The notes beneath the pieces are model-generated. The model saw only the letters and a program-made list of their open reading frames with translations. It had not been told where the DNA came from and ran no database searches. A DNA stretch of 64,000 nt from Exiguobacterium undae DSM 14481 (GTDB lineage Bacteria; Bacillota; Bacilli; Exiguobacteriales; Exiguobacteriaceae). The position numbers were made by a program, and so were the translations under genes. The stretch lies in contig NZ_KK211187.1 in the NCBI RefSeq assembly GCF_000620805.1, positions 2,032,398 through 2,096,397 on the forward strand, in the 5' to 3' direction. Positions 54,663-63,522 of this stretch are shown in pieces (positions within the stretch are counted from its first letter, which is position 1; each line of letters opens with the position of its first letter).

Positions 54663-55343
54663 TCAATATACCATTTGAATAATCCACGGTGCAAGGACAC
54701 TGGCTAGGATAGCCGTCAACACCATCGTCAGCAGACCAACCGCCCCTTCACGCTGATCGAGACTCATCGATTTCGTCGCCCCCATGACATGGGCAATCGA
54801 GGCCAAACCGACGCCGCGACTGACGAAATGCCGAATCTTCAGACCGGTCATCAGTCGTGGACCAACGATCGAACCAACAAGCCCTGTCACGAGAACAAAT
54901 GTCGCCGTCAAGGCGAGTGTTCCGCCGGACCGTTCCGAAATCGCCAAGGCGACAGGTAACGTGACCGACTTCGGCAATAAGGCCAGATTCGTCGTCCGTT
55001 CAAGATGCAACAGCAGTCCGAGCATTAAATCCGACGTCAACGCAATCAGCGTTCCGATGCCGACACCAAGCAAGATCTCCGGAATGAAACGACGGACGTG
55101 ATGACGGACATGGTAAAGCGGAATCGCGAATGCCGTAATCGCCGGTCCCAACATCTTCGATAAATATTGTCCCCCGGACATGTAAACAGCATGTGATGTC
55201 CCGCTCAGCGCTAAGATGACAATGACGGCAGCCGTCACCGTCAAAATCGGCAACATCCAGATAAACGGGTATTTCTGATACAACCAGAAGGCTCCGGCAA
55301 ACAGCAGAATCGTCAGCATGAACCAAAGCAGTGCTTCACTCAT
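54663..55343 (-). CDS. lrgB: LrgB/CidB family membrane protein
   Basis: A 226-residue membrane protein with about seven helices. Blocks LGPAITAFAIPLYHVRHHVRR, LPKSVTLPVALAISERSGG and GLASIAHVMGATKSM are the LrgB signatures. With LrgA it affects murein hydrolase activity or export of small metabolites such as pyruvate. Its start overlaps the lrgA stop by 8 nt. Confidence 0.92.
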   Translation of the reverse strand: MSEALLWFMLTILLFAGAFWLYQKYPFIWMLPILTVTAAVIVILALSGTSHAVYMSGGQYLSKMLGPAITAFAIPLYHVRHHVRRFIPEILLGVGIGTLIALTSDLMLGLLLHLERTTNLALLPKSVTLPVALAISERSGGTLALTATFVLVTGLVGSIVGPRLMTGLKIRHFVSRGVGLASIAHVMGATKSMSLDQREGAVGLLTMVLTAILASVLAPWIIQMVY

Positions 55344-55725
55344 GAACGGTCGCCTCCTCTTTCCGGCGTGCCAGACGGTCGACGATGTACGCCGATCCGG
55401 TCAAGGTCAGCAAACTGCTGATGACCAGAATCACAAGCACTTGCAGCCCCGATTGACGCATGAAGTCCGTATAGTCCATGATGCCGGATAATGCCGGGAC
55501 AAAAAACAGCGGCATGACCAGCAATAAGAGTTTTCCCCCACGCTCCACATGTTCGATTTGCAGCAGACGGCTTTTTAATGCTAGATACAATAAAATCAAT
55601 CCAATGATGTTTCCCGGTAACGGTAAATGCAAAGTCAAACTGATCCAGTCGCCGATCATGGCAAAACATGAAATCAGGACGATTTGTAAGATCACAGTCA
55701 CACCAAGTAAAGTTTTTGAACGCAT
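55336..55725 (-). CDS. lrgA: LrgA/CidA family holin-like protein
   Basis: A 129-residue protein with four membrane helices. LPLPGNIIGLILLYLAL is the defining block. Start ATG 55725 follows GGGG by about 8 nt; upstream in-frame codons lie over the promoter. First gene of the lrgAB pair; no LytSR two-component genes are adjacent. Confidence 0.9.
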   Translation of the reverse strand: MRSKTLLGVTVILQIVLISCFAMIGDWISLTLHLPLPGNIIGLILLYLALKSRLLQIEHVERGGKLLLLVMPLFFVPALSGIMDYTDFMRQSGLQVLVILVISSLLTLTGSAYIVDRLARRKEEATVHE

Positions 55726-55759
55726 AATGATTTCCCCTTGTTTAACGTATTCGGGATTC

Positions 55760-55788
55760 ATTATCCGCCTCACTTTGTGAACAATCAA
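55760..55788 (-). promoter_or_regulatory. lrgAB promoter
   Basis: Minus strand: -35 TTGATT (55783-55788), 17-bp spacer, -10 GATAAT (55760-55765). Confidence 0.65.
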
Positions 55789-55867
55789 TGAAATGAGCTA
55801 GATTTGTTGAAGTAACCGTTCTCACAGGTGGAGAACCGTTTTTCTGTCACACTACAGACAAAAGCAA

Positions 55868-55893
55868 ACCCATCTGTTCAAAAACAGATGGGT
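55868..55893 (-). terminator. mutSL terminator
   Basis: ACCCATCTGT/ACAGATGGGT stem, 6-nt loop, broken T-tract on the minus strand. Confidence 0.65.
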
Positions 55894-55899
55894 CCTTCT

Positions 55900-57723
55900 T
55901 TACATGACACGCTTAAACAGTTTTTCCAGCTCATAATTCGTCCATTCGATGATGACCGGTCGACCGTGTGGGCAGGTGAACGGCATCTCGGTTTTCGCAA
56001 GATCGGCAATCAGTTGGCGCATCATCTCGTGATTAAGAGGATGATTCGCTTTGATCGATTTTTTACATGCCATCATGATGGCGGCGTCCTCGCGGTAACT
56101 TTCGAGATCCACCTTCCGTTTCATCAAGGCTTCATCCATCAATTCCTGAATCGTTTCCTCTTGGCGATGGGACGGGAACCACGTCGGAACTTCACGGACG
56201 ATGAAACTTTGTGGACCAAACGATTCCAGTTCGATCCCGACGTCACGCAACAACGGCAGGACTTCATCCATCCGTCGCATATCATCGCTTGCAATCTCAA
56301 ACGTGTACGGCAACAACAGTTGCTGCCGTTGTTCGAGCGGGCGGCCGAACATGACTTTATACGTTTCATATTTAATCCGTTCCTGGGCGGCGTGTTGATC
56401 AATCAAATACATGCCGTCCGCTCCGGCACAGACGATATACGAAGAATGGAGCTGCCCGATGACATCGAGATGCGGAAACTTCGGACCGGTCGCGACCGGC
56501 TCCTCTACTTGTTCCGGTTGCAGCTGTGCTTGCGGCTCGATTGATGGTTCCGACGCCCCAGTTCGGCTAGGTGCCACCGTCCGGTCATCCCCCGCCTCTG
56601 TTCGTTTCGGGATCGGATAGTTCCAGACTGACCGTGATGACAGCTCCTCAACCGGTTCCGCCACGTAAGAAAACTCTAATTTTTCCTGCGCACTCGGATC
56701 TTTTTTCGGTTTCGGCGGGGTCACTTTCGGAATCAACGTCTGGCGGCTGAGCGTCAACCGGATCGTTTCCTGAATCAGTTGACCCAGTTCTGCTTCTTTT
56801 GACAGACGGACTTCCCGTTTCGCCGGATGGACGTTGACATCTATCAATAAGGGATCCATCGTCACTTCAATTACAGCAATCGGAAAACGACCGATCGGTA
56901 ACAGTGTATGATATCCATTTAAGACTGCTTGCGTCAGCGCGAAGTTTTTGACCGAACGTCCGTTTAGAATCAGTGTGATATAGTTTTTCGAAGCCCGTGT
57001 CACTTCCGGTTTGACGAGATGACATGTCAGCTGGTAATCCGCTGTCGATCCGGTCGCGACGAGTGTCCCTTGAATCGTCTGATGTCCGTAGACGCTGGCC
57101 AGTGCCTGCCGGACGTCTCCGGATCCGTTCGTCTGAATCAAAACTTTTCCTTCATGGACGGCATAGAGTTTGACGTCCGGATGGGCAAAGGCGACCCGGT
57201 TCAGGATATCCGTGATGGCTGCCAGTTCGGTATGCGTCGTCTTGAGGTACTTCAGTCGGGCCGGTGTATTAAAGAACAATTGCTCGACCGTCAGTTCCGT
57301 TCCGCGGTTCATCGCAATCGCCGAACGCTCCGTTAATGTCCCGTAATCAAGTGTCAGCTGAACCCCTTCCTGGTCTTCCCGCTTCGTCTTCAGTGTCACT
57401 TTACTGACGGACGCAATCGACGCCAAGGCCTCTCCCCGGAACCCAAGTGTCTTGATCCGGAACAAATCGTGTTCGTCCTTGATTTTACTTGTCGCATGAC
57501 GGACGAAGGCAAGTTCTGCATCTTCCGGATAAAAGCCGTGACCGTTGTCACGGATTGTCATTCGTTTCATGCCGGCTTCTTCGAGTTCGACATCAATTTG
57601 CGTCGCACCCGCATCGAGTGCATTTTCGACCAGTTCCTTGACGACCGAAGCGGGGCGTTCGACGACCTCACCTGCTGCAATCCGGTTCGCTAATGAATCT
57701 GATAGTTCCCGAATGATTCCCAT
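55900..57723 (-). CDS. mutL: DNA mismatch repair endonuclease MutL
   Basis: A 607-residue GHKL ATPase that links MutS to repair. N-terminal motifs: ELVENALDAGAT, DNGHGF, FRGEALASI, GTELTVEQLFFNTPARLKYL. The linker (~335-410) is Pro/Glu/Gln-rich. The C-terminal endonuclease is intact: DQHAAQERIKYE metal motif (DQHA-x2-E-x4-E), ACKKSIKANH and CPHGRP. So this is the nicking MutL of bacteria that lack MutH. AGGAGG precedes ATG 57723, 13 nt after mutS. Confidence 0.97.
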   Translation of the reverse strand: MGIIRELSDSLANRIAAGEVVERPASVVKELVENALDAGATQIDVELEEAGMKRMTIRDNGHGFYPEDAELAFVRHATSKIKDEHDLFRIKTLGFRGEALASIASVSKVTLKTKREDQEGVQLTLDYGTLTERSAIAMNRGTELTVEQLFFNTPARLKYLKTTHTELAAITDILNRVAFAHPDVKLYAVHEGKVLIQTNGSGDVRQALASVYGHQTIQGTLVATGSTADYQLTCHLVKPEVTRASKNYITLILNGRSVKNFALTQAVLNGYHTLLPIGRFPIAVIEVTMDPLLIDVNVHPAKREVRLSKEAELGQLIQETIRLTLSRQTLIPKVTPPKPKKDPSAQEKLEFSYVAEPVEELSSRSVWNYPIPKRTEAGDDRTVAPSRTGASEPSIEPQAQLQPEQVEEPVATGPKFPHLDVIGQLHSSYIVCAGADGMYLIDQHAAQERIKYETYKVMFGRPLEQRQQLLLPYTFEIASDDMRRMDEVLPLLRDVGIELESFGPQSFIVREVPTWFPSHRQEETIQELMDEALMKRKVDLESYREDAAIMMACKKSIKANHPLNHEMMRQLIADLAKTEMPFTCPHGRPVIIEWTNYELEKLFKRVM

Positions 57724-57736
57724 GTGTTACGCCTCC

Positions 57737-60268
57737 TTACTTTCTTGCTTCTGCCTGCAGACGATACAACGTATTTAATGCTTCAAGCGGTGTCATGTTA
57801 ATCAGATCAAGCGTCTGAATCGTTTCCCGCATCGGATCGGGCTCGGCAAAGAGACTCAGTTGATCGACGGGTTCCGCCTGAACAACCGGTTGTTTTGGTG
57901 ACTCAGGCGTCTGTTTTTCCGTCTGTTCAAATTCAGACAACAATACTTCCGCCCGGTCAATCAGGGAATCCGGCAGATCCGCTAACCGCGCGACATGAAT
58001 CCCGTAAGATTGATCGGCTTTTCCGTCGCGGACTTCATGCAGGAAGACGACTCGTCCATCCTGCTCGACCGCCCGGACATGGACGTTCGCGAGCCGCGGC
58101 ATCGATTCCTCAAGAACGGTCAGTTCATGATAGTGTGTCGAGAACAATGTTTTCGCTCCGACGTGGTCGGCGATATGTTCGACGATGGCTTGCGCGAGCG
58201 CCATTCCATCATATGTCGATGTTCCGCGACCGATTTCATCAAGCAGAATCAACGATTGGTCCGTTGCCCGGGTCAAGGCTTCTTGTGTCTCGACCATCTC
58301 GACCATGAACGTCGATTGTCCGCTGACCAAGTCGTCGGCTGCTCCGATCCGCGTAAAGATTTGATCAAAGACCGGTAACTCGGCCCGGCTTGCCGGTACA
58401 AACGATCCAATCTGATGCAACAAGGCAATCAGGGCGAATTGACGCATGTACGTCGATTTACCGGACATGTTCGGTCCCGTGATCAACAGCATTTCGCGTT
58501 CCTCGTGCAAGGCGATGCCGTTCGCGACATATTCCCCGCGCGGCAGAACCGTCTCGATGACCGGGTGACGTCCGTTCTCAATCGTCACGTTCCGTCCTGT
58601 AATCGTTAACGGTCGGACATAGTCATGACGTTCTGCGATTTCCGCCAAGGCGACGAGAACATCCAGTTCCGCAATCCGCCGACTGACCCGTTGCAGGCTT
58701 TCAATCTGTGTTTTGACTTGATCCCGGACTTGGCAGAACAGTTCGTATTCGAGAGTAATGCTTTTTTCTTCAGCCCCAAGAATCAACGCTTCCTTCTCTT
58801 TCAGTTCCGGCGTGACATACCGCTCAGCGTTCGCAAGCGTTTGTTTACGTTCGTACCGTCCTTCCGGCAACAGTTTGGCATTGGCCCGCGAGACTTCGAT
58901 ATAGTACCCAAATACCCGGTTATAACCGATCTTCAGCGTCTTGATCCCAGTCGCCTGCCGTTCACTTGCTTCAAGTGTCGCCAGCCATGTCTTTCCGTCT
59001 TTCGACGCCATGAGCAGTTCATCCAGTGCCGGGTCGAAGCCCGGTTGGATCATCCCGCCTTCTTTCGTCGAGATCGGCGGGGCTTCGACAAAGGCACGGT
59101 CCAGCAAGTCGGTCAGTTCCTCATGGGGATCGAGCCCGATTGCCAGTTGTCCCAAACGGTCGCTCAACAGTTCTTCAAGGGCGGCTTGAATACGCGGAAT
59201 CAAGCGGAGCGTCGATTTCAATTGGACGAGATCACGGGCAGAAGCCGTCCCGTATCCGACTTTCGCAACCAATCGTTCCAAATCGTATACTTCCCGCAAC
59301 GTATCCTTCAGCTGTTGCCGCTCAAAATAATGCGCCAACAATTCTTCGACGGCGTCGAGCCGTTCTGTAATCGTCCGTTCCGACAGCAATGGTTTTTCGA
59401 GCCAGCGTTTCAGCATCCGTCCGCCCATCGCCGTTCCGGTCACATCCAACAGACCGAGCAATGACCCTTTTTTATCGCCGGTCCGAGCAGATCGGACCAG
59501 TTCCAGATTCTTGACGGTATTCGGCTCCAGTTGCATGAAATCGGCCGCTTCATAGACCAGTGCCGGCTGCAAATGCGCCAGCGACCGTTTTTGCGTATCA
59601 TGCATATACGCGTACAAGACAGCAAAAGCGTCTGCTTGTGCCGCGTCAATCGCCCGGTCACCGTGCGGATGACTTTCCCGACGTGTACTTTCCGTCAGCG
59701 GAATCTGCAGATGACTGAGTGCTGCTTCATGTTCACGCGTCGTGATGATGATTTCGCGCGGTAAGATGATACTCAATTCCTTGGCGACAGCCTCGATTGT
59801 CGCAACACTCGTCAAGGCACTTTCTCCGGTCGAGACATCACCGCGGGCGATACCAAATCGTCCGTCCTGTTCGACGACTGCAACGAGATAGCGGTTTTCT
59901 TTTTCCGTCAACGACGACATCAAGGTTCCCGGCGTGATGACTTGGACGACTTCGCGTTTGACGAGTCCCTTCGTCAACTTCGGATCTTCGACCTGATCGC
60001 ACAAAGCAACTTTATAACCGCGTTCGATCAATTGTTCAATGTAGCCGTTTGCCGCATGGTGCGGCACACCGCACATCGGAATCGGGTGTTCGGCATTCTT
60101 GCCGTTTTTTGCAGTCAGTGTCAATTCCAGTTCATGTGCCACTTGTTTGGCATCCTCAAAAAATAACTCATAAAAATCACCCAGACGATAAAACAAAAAG
60201 GCATCGGGATAATCCGCCTTAATGGAAAAATATTGTTTCATCATCGGTGTGTTGTGGACTGCTTCCAT
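57737..60268 (-). CDS. mutS: DNA mismatch recognition protein MutS
   Basis: An 843-residue MutS. The mismatch-reading motif [11 protein letters not shown] (Phe-x-Glu context) is at ~residues 25-35; Walker A is GPNMSGKST, with [14 protein letters not shown] and FSTHYHELT following. The C-terminal tail carries a beta-clamp-type QLSLF. Start ATG 60268 is placed by GAGG 8 nt upstream; an earlier GTG overlaps that site. A terminator-like hairpin ends 21 nt upstream of the start. Confidence 0.97.
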   Translation of the reverse strand: MEAVHNTPMMKQYFSIKADYPDAFLFYRLGDFYELFFEDAKQVAHELELTLTAKNGKNAEHPIPMCGVPHHAANGYIEQLIERGYKVALCDQVEDPKLTKGLVKREVVQVITPGTLMSSLTEKENRYLVAVVEQDGRFGIARGDVSTGESALTSVATIEAVAKELSIILPREIIITTREHEAALSHLQIPLTESTRRESHPHGDRAIDAAQADAFAVLYAYMHDTQKRSLAHLQPALVYEAADFMQLEPNTVKNLELVRSARTGDKKGSLLGLLDVTGTAMGGRMLKRWLEKPLLSERTITERLDAVEELLAHYFERQQLKDTLREVYDLERLVAKVGYGTASARDLVQLKSTLRLIPRIQAALEELLSDRLGQLAIGLDPHEELTDLLDRAFVEAPPISTKEGGMIQPGFDPALDELLMASKDGKTWLATLEASERQATGIKTLKIGYNRVFGYYIEVSRANAKLLPEGRYERKQTLANAERYVTPELKEKEALILGAEEKSITLEYELFCQVRDQVKTQIESLQRVSRRIAELDVLVALAEIAERHDYVRPLTITGRNVTIENGRHPVIETVLPRGEYVANGIALHEEREMLLITGPNMSGKSTYMRQFALIALLHQIGSFVPASRAELPVFDQIFTRIGAADDLVSGQSTFMVEMVETQEALTRATDQSLILLDEIGRGTSTYDGMALAQAIVEHIADHVGAKTLFSTHYHELTVLEESMPRLANVHVRAVEQDGRVVFLHEVRDGKADQSYGIHVARLADLPDSLIDRAEVLLSEFEQTEKQTPESPKQPVVQAEPVDQLSLFAEPDPMRETIQTLDLINMTPLEALNTLYRLQAEARK

Positions 60269-60288
60269 GATTTTCACCTCATTCGCGT

Positions 60289-60317
60289 AAAAAGCCGACG
60301 GGAATCCGTCGGCTTTT
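60289..60317 (-). terminator. ricA terminator or mutSL attenuator
   Basis: Eight-base-pair GCCGACGG/CCGTCGGC stem with AAAA/TTTT extension, 4-nt loop, TTTTT. It lies between ricA and mutS on their shared strand. Confidence 0.8.
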
Positions 60318-60334
60318 CCAATTCAGTTCATTGA

Positions 60335-60772
60335 TTAATAGCCGCAACCGCCGCTTTTATTTTCTGCTTCCATGCCACTGCCTGTTTTCCCCGCCAGCAC
60401 ATCACCCTCTGTTGCTTCGATGATTTGATCCGTGATCCCGTTTGAGATCGTCACGGTGACATATTGCAAGAGACCGTTCACTTCTTCCTGTGACTCTTGG
60501 AATTGTTGAACGACCGGCATCTCATCGAGTTCTGCGAATAATTTATCCAGTTTTGCTTCGACACGTGCCAATGCTTCCGTCTTGCCGTAATGTTGGCAGT
60601 TGACGGCTTCTTTTTGCAAGAACTTGATCTGTTTCATCATCTTTTGGACTTTTTCGTTTCCATTGATGTTGGCTTCAGCGGCTTTGAACCGTTCCACCTC
60701 TGACGTCTCAGAAATCATTTTCGCGATTTCGTTTGCCTTTTCGATGATTTGTTCATCTGTATACATAAACAT
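60335..60772 (-). CDS. ricA: RicA (YmcA) regulatory iron-sulfur protein
   Basis: A 145-residue helical protein of the YlbF/YmcA family. MISETSEVERFKAAEANINGNEKVQ, IKFLQKEAVN, HYGKTEAL and EVNGLLQYVT match YmcA. With RicF and RicT it forms a complex that aids RNase Y processing of mRNAs and, in Bacillus, biofilm and competence. Cys59 and the C-terminal Cys (GGCGY) are candidate ligands for the complex's Fe-S cluster. Sits next to mutS as in Bacillus, but cotE between them is absent. Start at 60772 or the ATG two codons on. Confidence 0.9.
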   Translation of the reverse strand: MFMYTDEQIIEKANEIAKMISETSEVERFKAAEANINGNEKVQKMMKQIKFLQKEAVNCQHYGKTEALARVEAKLDKLFAELDEMPVVQQFQESQEEVNGLLQYVTVTISNGITDQIIEATEGDVLAGKTGSGMEAENKSGGCGY

Positions 60773-60887
60773 TCGTCCCCTCTATCGGAAGCGGTGATCC
60801 CGCTACGCTTATCATGTCTACGAACGATGACTCGTTCTTATCGCATTCATTATACCGTTCTCTTCAAGGGGTGACAAGAATAGTTCC

Positions 60888-61709
60888 TTATTCAATCGAT
60901 CGCCACAACAAATAGGCGGCGTGACTCCGGTACGGCGCAAATTCCTCCGCTAACAGGACCGCTTCTTCGACAGTCGGACGACTGCCATGCAACCGTTCAA
61001 ACGCCCGTAAAATGCCGATGTCGGACGCCGGAAACAAATCTTCCCGTCCATAGCCGAACATCAAAACGTTTTGCACGGTCCATGGACCGACCCCTTTTAA
61101 GGAGATCAACGTTTCGGCAATCGCCGCATCCGGCGCCGTCATCAACTGTTCAAAATCAATTGAAGCCCGGGCGGCACCGAGCAGATAATCGACCTTTCTT
61201 CCGGACAGTTGAAGTGTTCGAAGTTGCTCCGGTTCAAGGTCTCGTAATGCTTCAGCCGTCGGTGGAAAAATGATGCCATCCTGCTCCGTTCCAAACGTCC
61301 GGCAGACCCGTTCCATCAAGACTTGCGCAAAGGACAGATTGATTTGTTGGTGAATGATGGACCGAATCAAGGCAGTAAAGGGATTAATATCAAGCACAAG
61401 CCGTTCGGCCCCAAACGTTGTCACGATTCCGTCAAGTGACGTCCCGGCTAAACCACGACTCGGGTTCAGTGTATCCAGACGAAACCGATGGCGCAACTGG
61501 TGCACCATCGGCTGTTGTGGTCCTTCACCGGACAAGAGGATGACGCGACGCCCGGGCGCCTCAATCCGACCGACGAACTTTCCTTCCGGCAACAGAATCG
61601 GTACGAGCAGTTGATCGTTCCGTTCGACTTGGAGCCGATCGCCCCGCAGTCGTCTCCGGATCCCGTCAAAGTCATAGTCATCCTGTAAAATCAGTTCCTC
61701 TTGCCACAT
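60888..61709 (-). CDS. DNA-3-methyladenine glycosylase (AlkA-like)
   Basis: A 273-residue helix-hairpin-helix glycosylase that removes alkylated bases. HhH motif LISLKGVGPWTVQNVLMFGYG, with the catalytic Asp in FPASDIGI; INPFTALIRSIIHQQINLSFA is the conserved helix block. The N-terminal ~80 residues form the AlkA-type beta domain. Start ATG 61709 follows GAGGAGAG. It is 11 nt downstream of the DUF445 gene, so both are one operon. Confidence 0.92.
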   Translation of the reverse strand: MWQEELILQDDYDFDGIRRRLRGDRLQVERNDQLLVPILLPEGKFVGRIEAPGRRVILLSGEGPQQPMVHQLRHRFRLDTLNPSRGLAGTSLDGIVTTFGAERLVLDINPFTALIRSIIHQQINLSFAQVLMERVCRTFGTEQDGIIFPPTAEALRDLEPEQLRTLQLSGRKVDYLLGAARASIDFEQLMTAPDAAIAETLISLKGVGPWTVQNVLMFGYGREDLFPASDIGILRAFERLHGSRPTVEEAVLLAEEFAPYRSHAAYLLWRSIE

Positions 61710-61720
61710 GTTATCTCTCC

Positions 61721-62992
61721 TCATCCTACGAATAGTTTGATTCCACCGAGAATCAGCCCGATGAAGAAGCCGCAAATCGCGCCATTGACCCGGATCCATT
61801 GCAAGTCGTTCCCGACTTTATCCTCAATCATATGAATCAATGTTTCGGTATCAAACCGATTCAAGTTTTCGCGGACCAGACCACCAATCTTTTGGTGATT
61901 TTGATCGACAAACCGGACGAGTTGATCTTTCATCCACCGGTCGCTTTCTTCTTTGAACGTCGGATGCTGATCCCATTCGTCGAGTGCTTGGTTCATCAAC
62001 GGCAAGGCTCGGTTCTCCCAGAACGAATCAGATGCCAGATACGTCTTCAATTCCTCGACGCCCGCGGTGTACGCGCGGTGCAAGACCGGTTGGAGATCAA
62101 AGCGGTCCACTTCGGTTGCTTTCCAGTGGTCGATTTTCGCGAGACGTTCCTCATCTTGAGTCAACTGGGCCAGGTTGCGGCGCAGATGGTCAAGAATCGC
62201 CAGACGGTTCGGGTGATGGACCTGCTTCATATCTTGAATCACACTGAGCAGGACCGATTGAATGACGAGACTCAACCGTTCTTCCGAATAGACTTTTTGA
62301 ACGGTTTTCGCCGTGACCCGTAAAAAGGTATTTTTCTCCTGATCGATCATCGCGTGATAAGCGAGACGACCAATCTGATCGCGAATGACGGGGTCTTCCA
62401 GCAAGCGTTGACCATATCCGAGCAACTGGTCAATCGCCAACTCATCGAGACGGCGTTCGTCATTCAACTCCATCAATCGTTCAGCCAAGCGTTTGGACGG
62501 ATAGGCTTTGACGGTATCGGAAATCCGCTCATCGACGACCTTTAAAATCGCCTCCCGCGGAAGTTTATGCAAAATACCGGTCAACAACTCCGTGACCGTC
62601 GAACGAAACGCCGGCAACAGGACGATCGAACGAAGCAATTTGATGAAACGATCGGCAAGCGTCATATGCCGCAACTTTTCGACGATACTTTCTTTATTCA
62701 GCAAATCCTTCTCAAGCATCTGAACGATCGACTCGATGACCCGTTCCCGGTTTTTCGGCAACAGATTTGTATGCGGAATCTTTAATCCGAGCGGATGACG
62801 GAACAACGCCGTGATGGCGAACCAATCGGCGATTCCGCCGACCAGACCGGCTTCAAATCCGCTTTGCAACCAAAAGACCCAATCGTTTTCTTTAAACGGC
62901 AACGAGGCAATGAAGCCGACGGCCATAAAAATCAGCGACACGGTCGCCAGGCGGCGTGTCGATGACTTCGGTGTTTGTGCGTGTTCTTGCAA
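61721..62992 (-). CDS. DUF445 family membrane protein (YjiN-like)
   Basis: A 423-residue protein with two N-terminal membrane helices (~14-55), the DUF445 signature GFEAGLVGGIADWFAITALFRHPLG, a long helical cytoplasmic or periplasmic stretch, and a C-terminal membrane helix (NGAICGFFIGLILGGIKLF). Function unknown. Start TTG 62992 is chosen because GGAGG lies 7 nt upstream. First gene of an operon with the alkylbase glycosylase. Confidence 0.88.
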   Translation of the reverse strand: MQEHAQTPKSSTRRLATVSLIFMAVGFIASLPFKENDWVFWLQSGFEAGLVGGIADWFAITALFRHPLGLKIPHTNLLPKNRERVIESIVQMLEKDLLNKESIVEKLRHMTLADRFIKLLRSIVLLPAFRSTVTELLTGILHKLPREAILKVVDERISDTVKAYPSKRLAERLMELNDERRLDELAIDQLLGYGQRLLEDPVIRDQIGRLAYHAMIDQEKNTFLRVTAKTVQKVYSEERLSLVIQSVLLSVIQDMKQVHHPNRLAILDHLRRNLAQLTQDEERLAKIDHWKATEVDRFDLQPVLHRAYTAGVEELKTYLASDSFWENRALPLMNQALDEWDQHPTFKEESDRWMKDQLVRFVDQNHQKIGGLVRENLNRFDTETLIHMIEDKVGNDLQWIRVNGAICGFFIGLILGGIKLFVG

Positions 62993-63069
62993 GATGGTTC
63001 CTCCTTCTCGCTGCATTTTTCCTCATACATGGTATACGTTCAAAGACCGGTACAAGTTTCGACATGAAA

Positions 63070-63098
63070 GAGTCCCAGCCTCTTCCGGACTGGGACTC
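63070..63098 (-). terminator. terminator of the 95-residue ORF
   Basis: GAGTCCCAG/CTGGGACTC stem, 11-nt loop; weak T-run (CTTTC). Confidence 0.65.
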
Positions 63099-63107
63099 GT
63101 TATGTAG

Positions 63108-63395
63108 TTAAAACGTAAATTCTCCAAAATTTTCGCCGTCCCATGTCGCGGTGGCTGTCGAAACGAAATAGACGAGTCCGTTTCCGAATGTATTCTCCAT
63201 CAAGGAGACGATTTGATGTCCTGCCGTTTGTTCTACAAACGCCAACCGAACTTCTTCTTTCCCTTGGTAAATCCGCTCATAAACGCTTAATCCGCGGGCA
63301 TTGATAAATGTCCGAGCGTTCGTGAAAACCAACGGACCGACTTCCGGTCGCCGTTCTTGAATAAAATGTTGGCACTTGTCCTCAAACTGATTCAA
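63108..63395 (-). CDS. uncharacterised 95-residue protein
   Basis: A soluble protein with no signal or membrane segment. It opens MNQFEDKCQHFIQERRPEVG and has alternating strands (GPLVFTNARTFINARGLSVY, LVYFVSTATATWDG). I do not recognise a family. Start TTG 63395 has GGAGTG 9 nt upstream, and a terminator follows the stop, which supports a real gene. Transcribed from its own region, between the DUF445 gene and the oxidoreductase. Confidence 0.65.
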   Translation of the reverse strand: MNQFEDKCQHFIQERRPEVGPLVFTNARTFINARGLSVYERIYQGKEEVRLAFVEQTAGHQIVSLMENTFGNGLVYFVSTATATWDGENFGEFTF

Positions 63396-63471
63396 TCTCG
63401 TTCACTCCTTCTCTCTTTTTCTGCTCATGATTATCTACTTCCCGTCTCGCCTCAATCATAATCCTGTTCTT

Positions 63472-63497
63472 AAAAAAAAGCGACCATCCGGCCGCTT
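63472..63497 (-). terminator. terminator of the oxidoreductase gene
   Basis: AGCG.CC/GG.CGCT with ATCC-type loop and eight T on the minus strand. Confidence 0.8.
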
Positions 63498-63522
63498 CTT
63501 TCATCATTTCCCAAACTCTCTG

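Noticed and set aside
55828-56544. 238-codon open frame on the plus strand
   Set aside because: Antisense to mutL; no start signals and no protein family pattern.
58625-59464. 279-codon open frame on the plus strand
   Set aside because: Antisense to mutS, no ribosome site, composition typical of the reverse of a coding strand.
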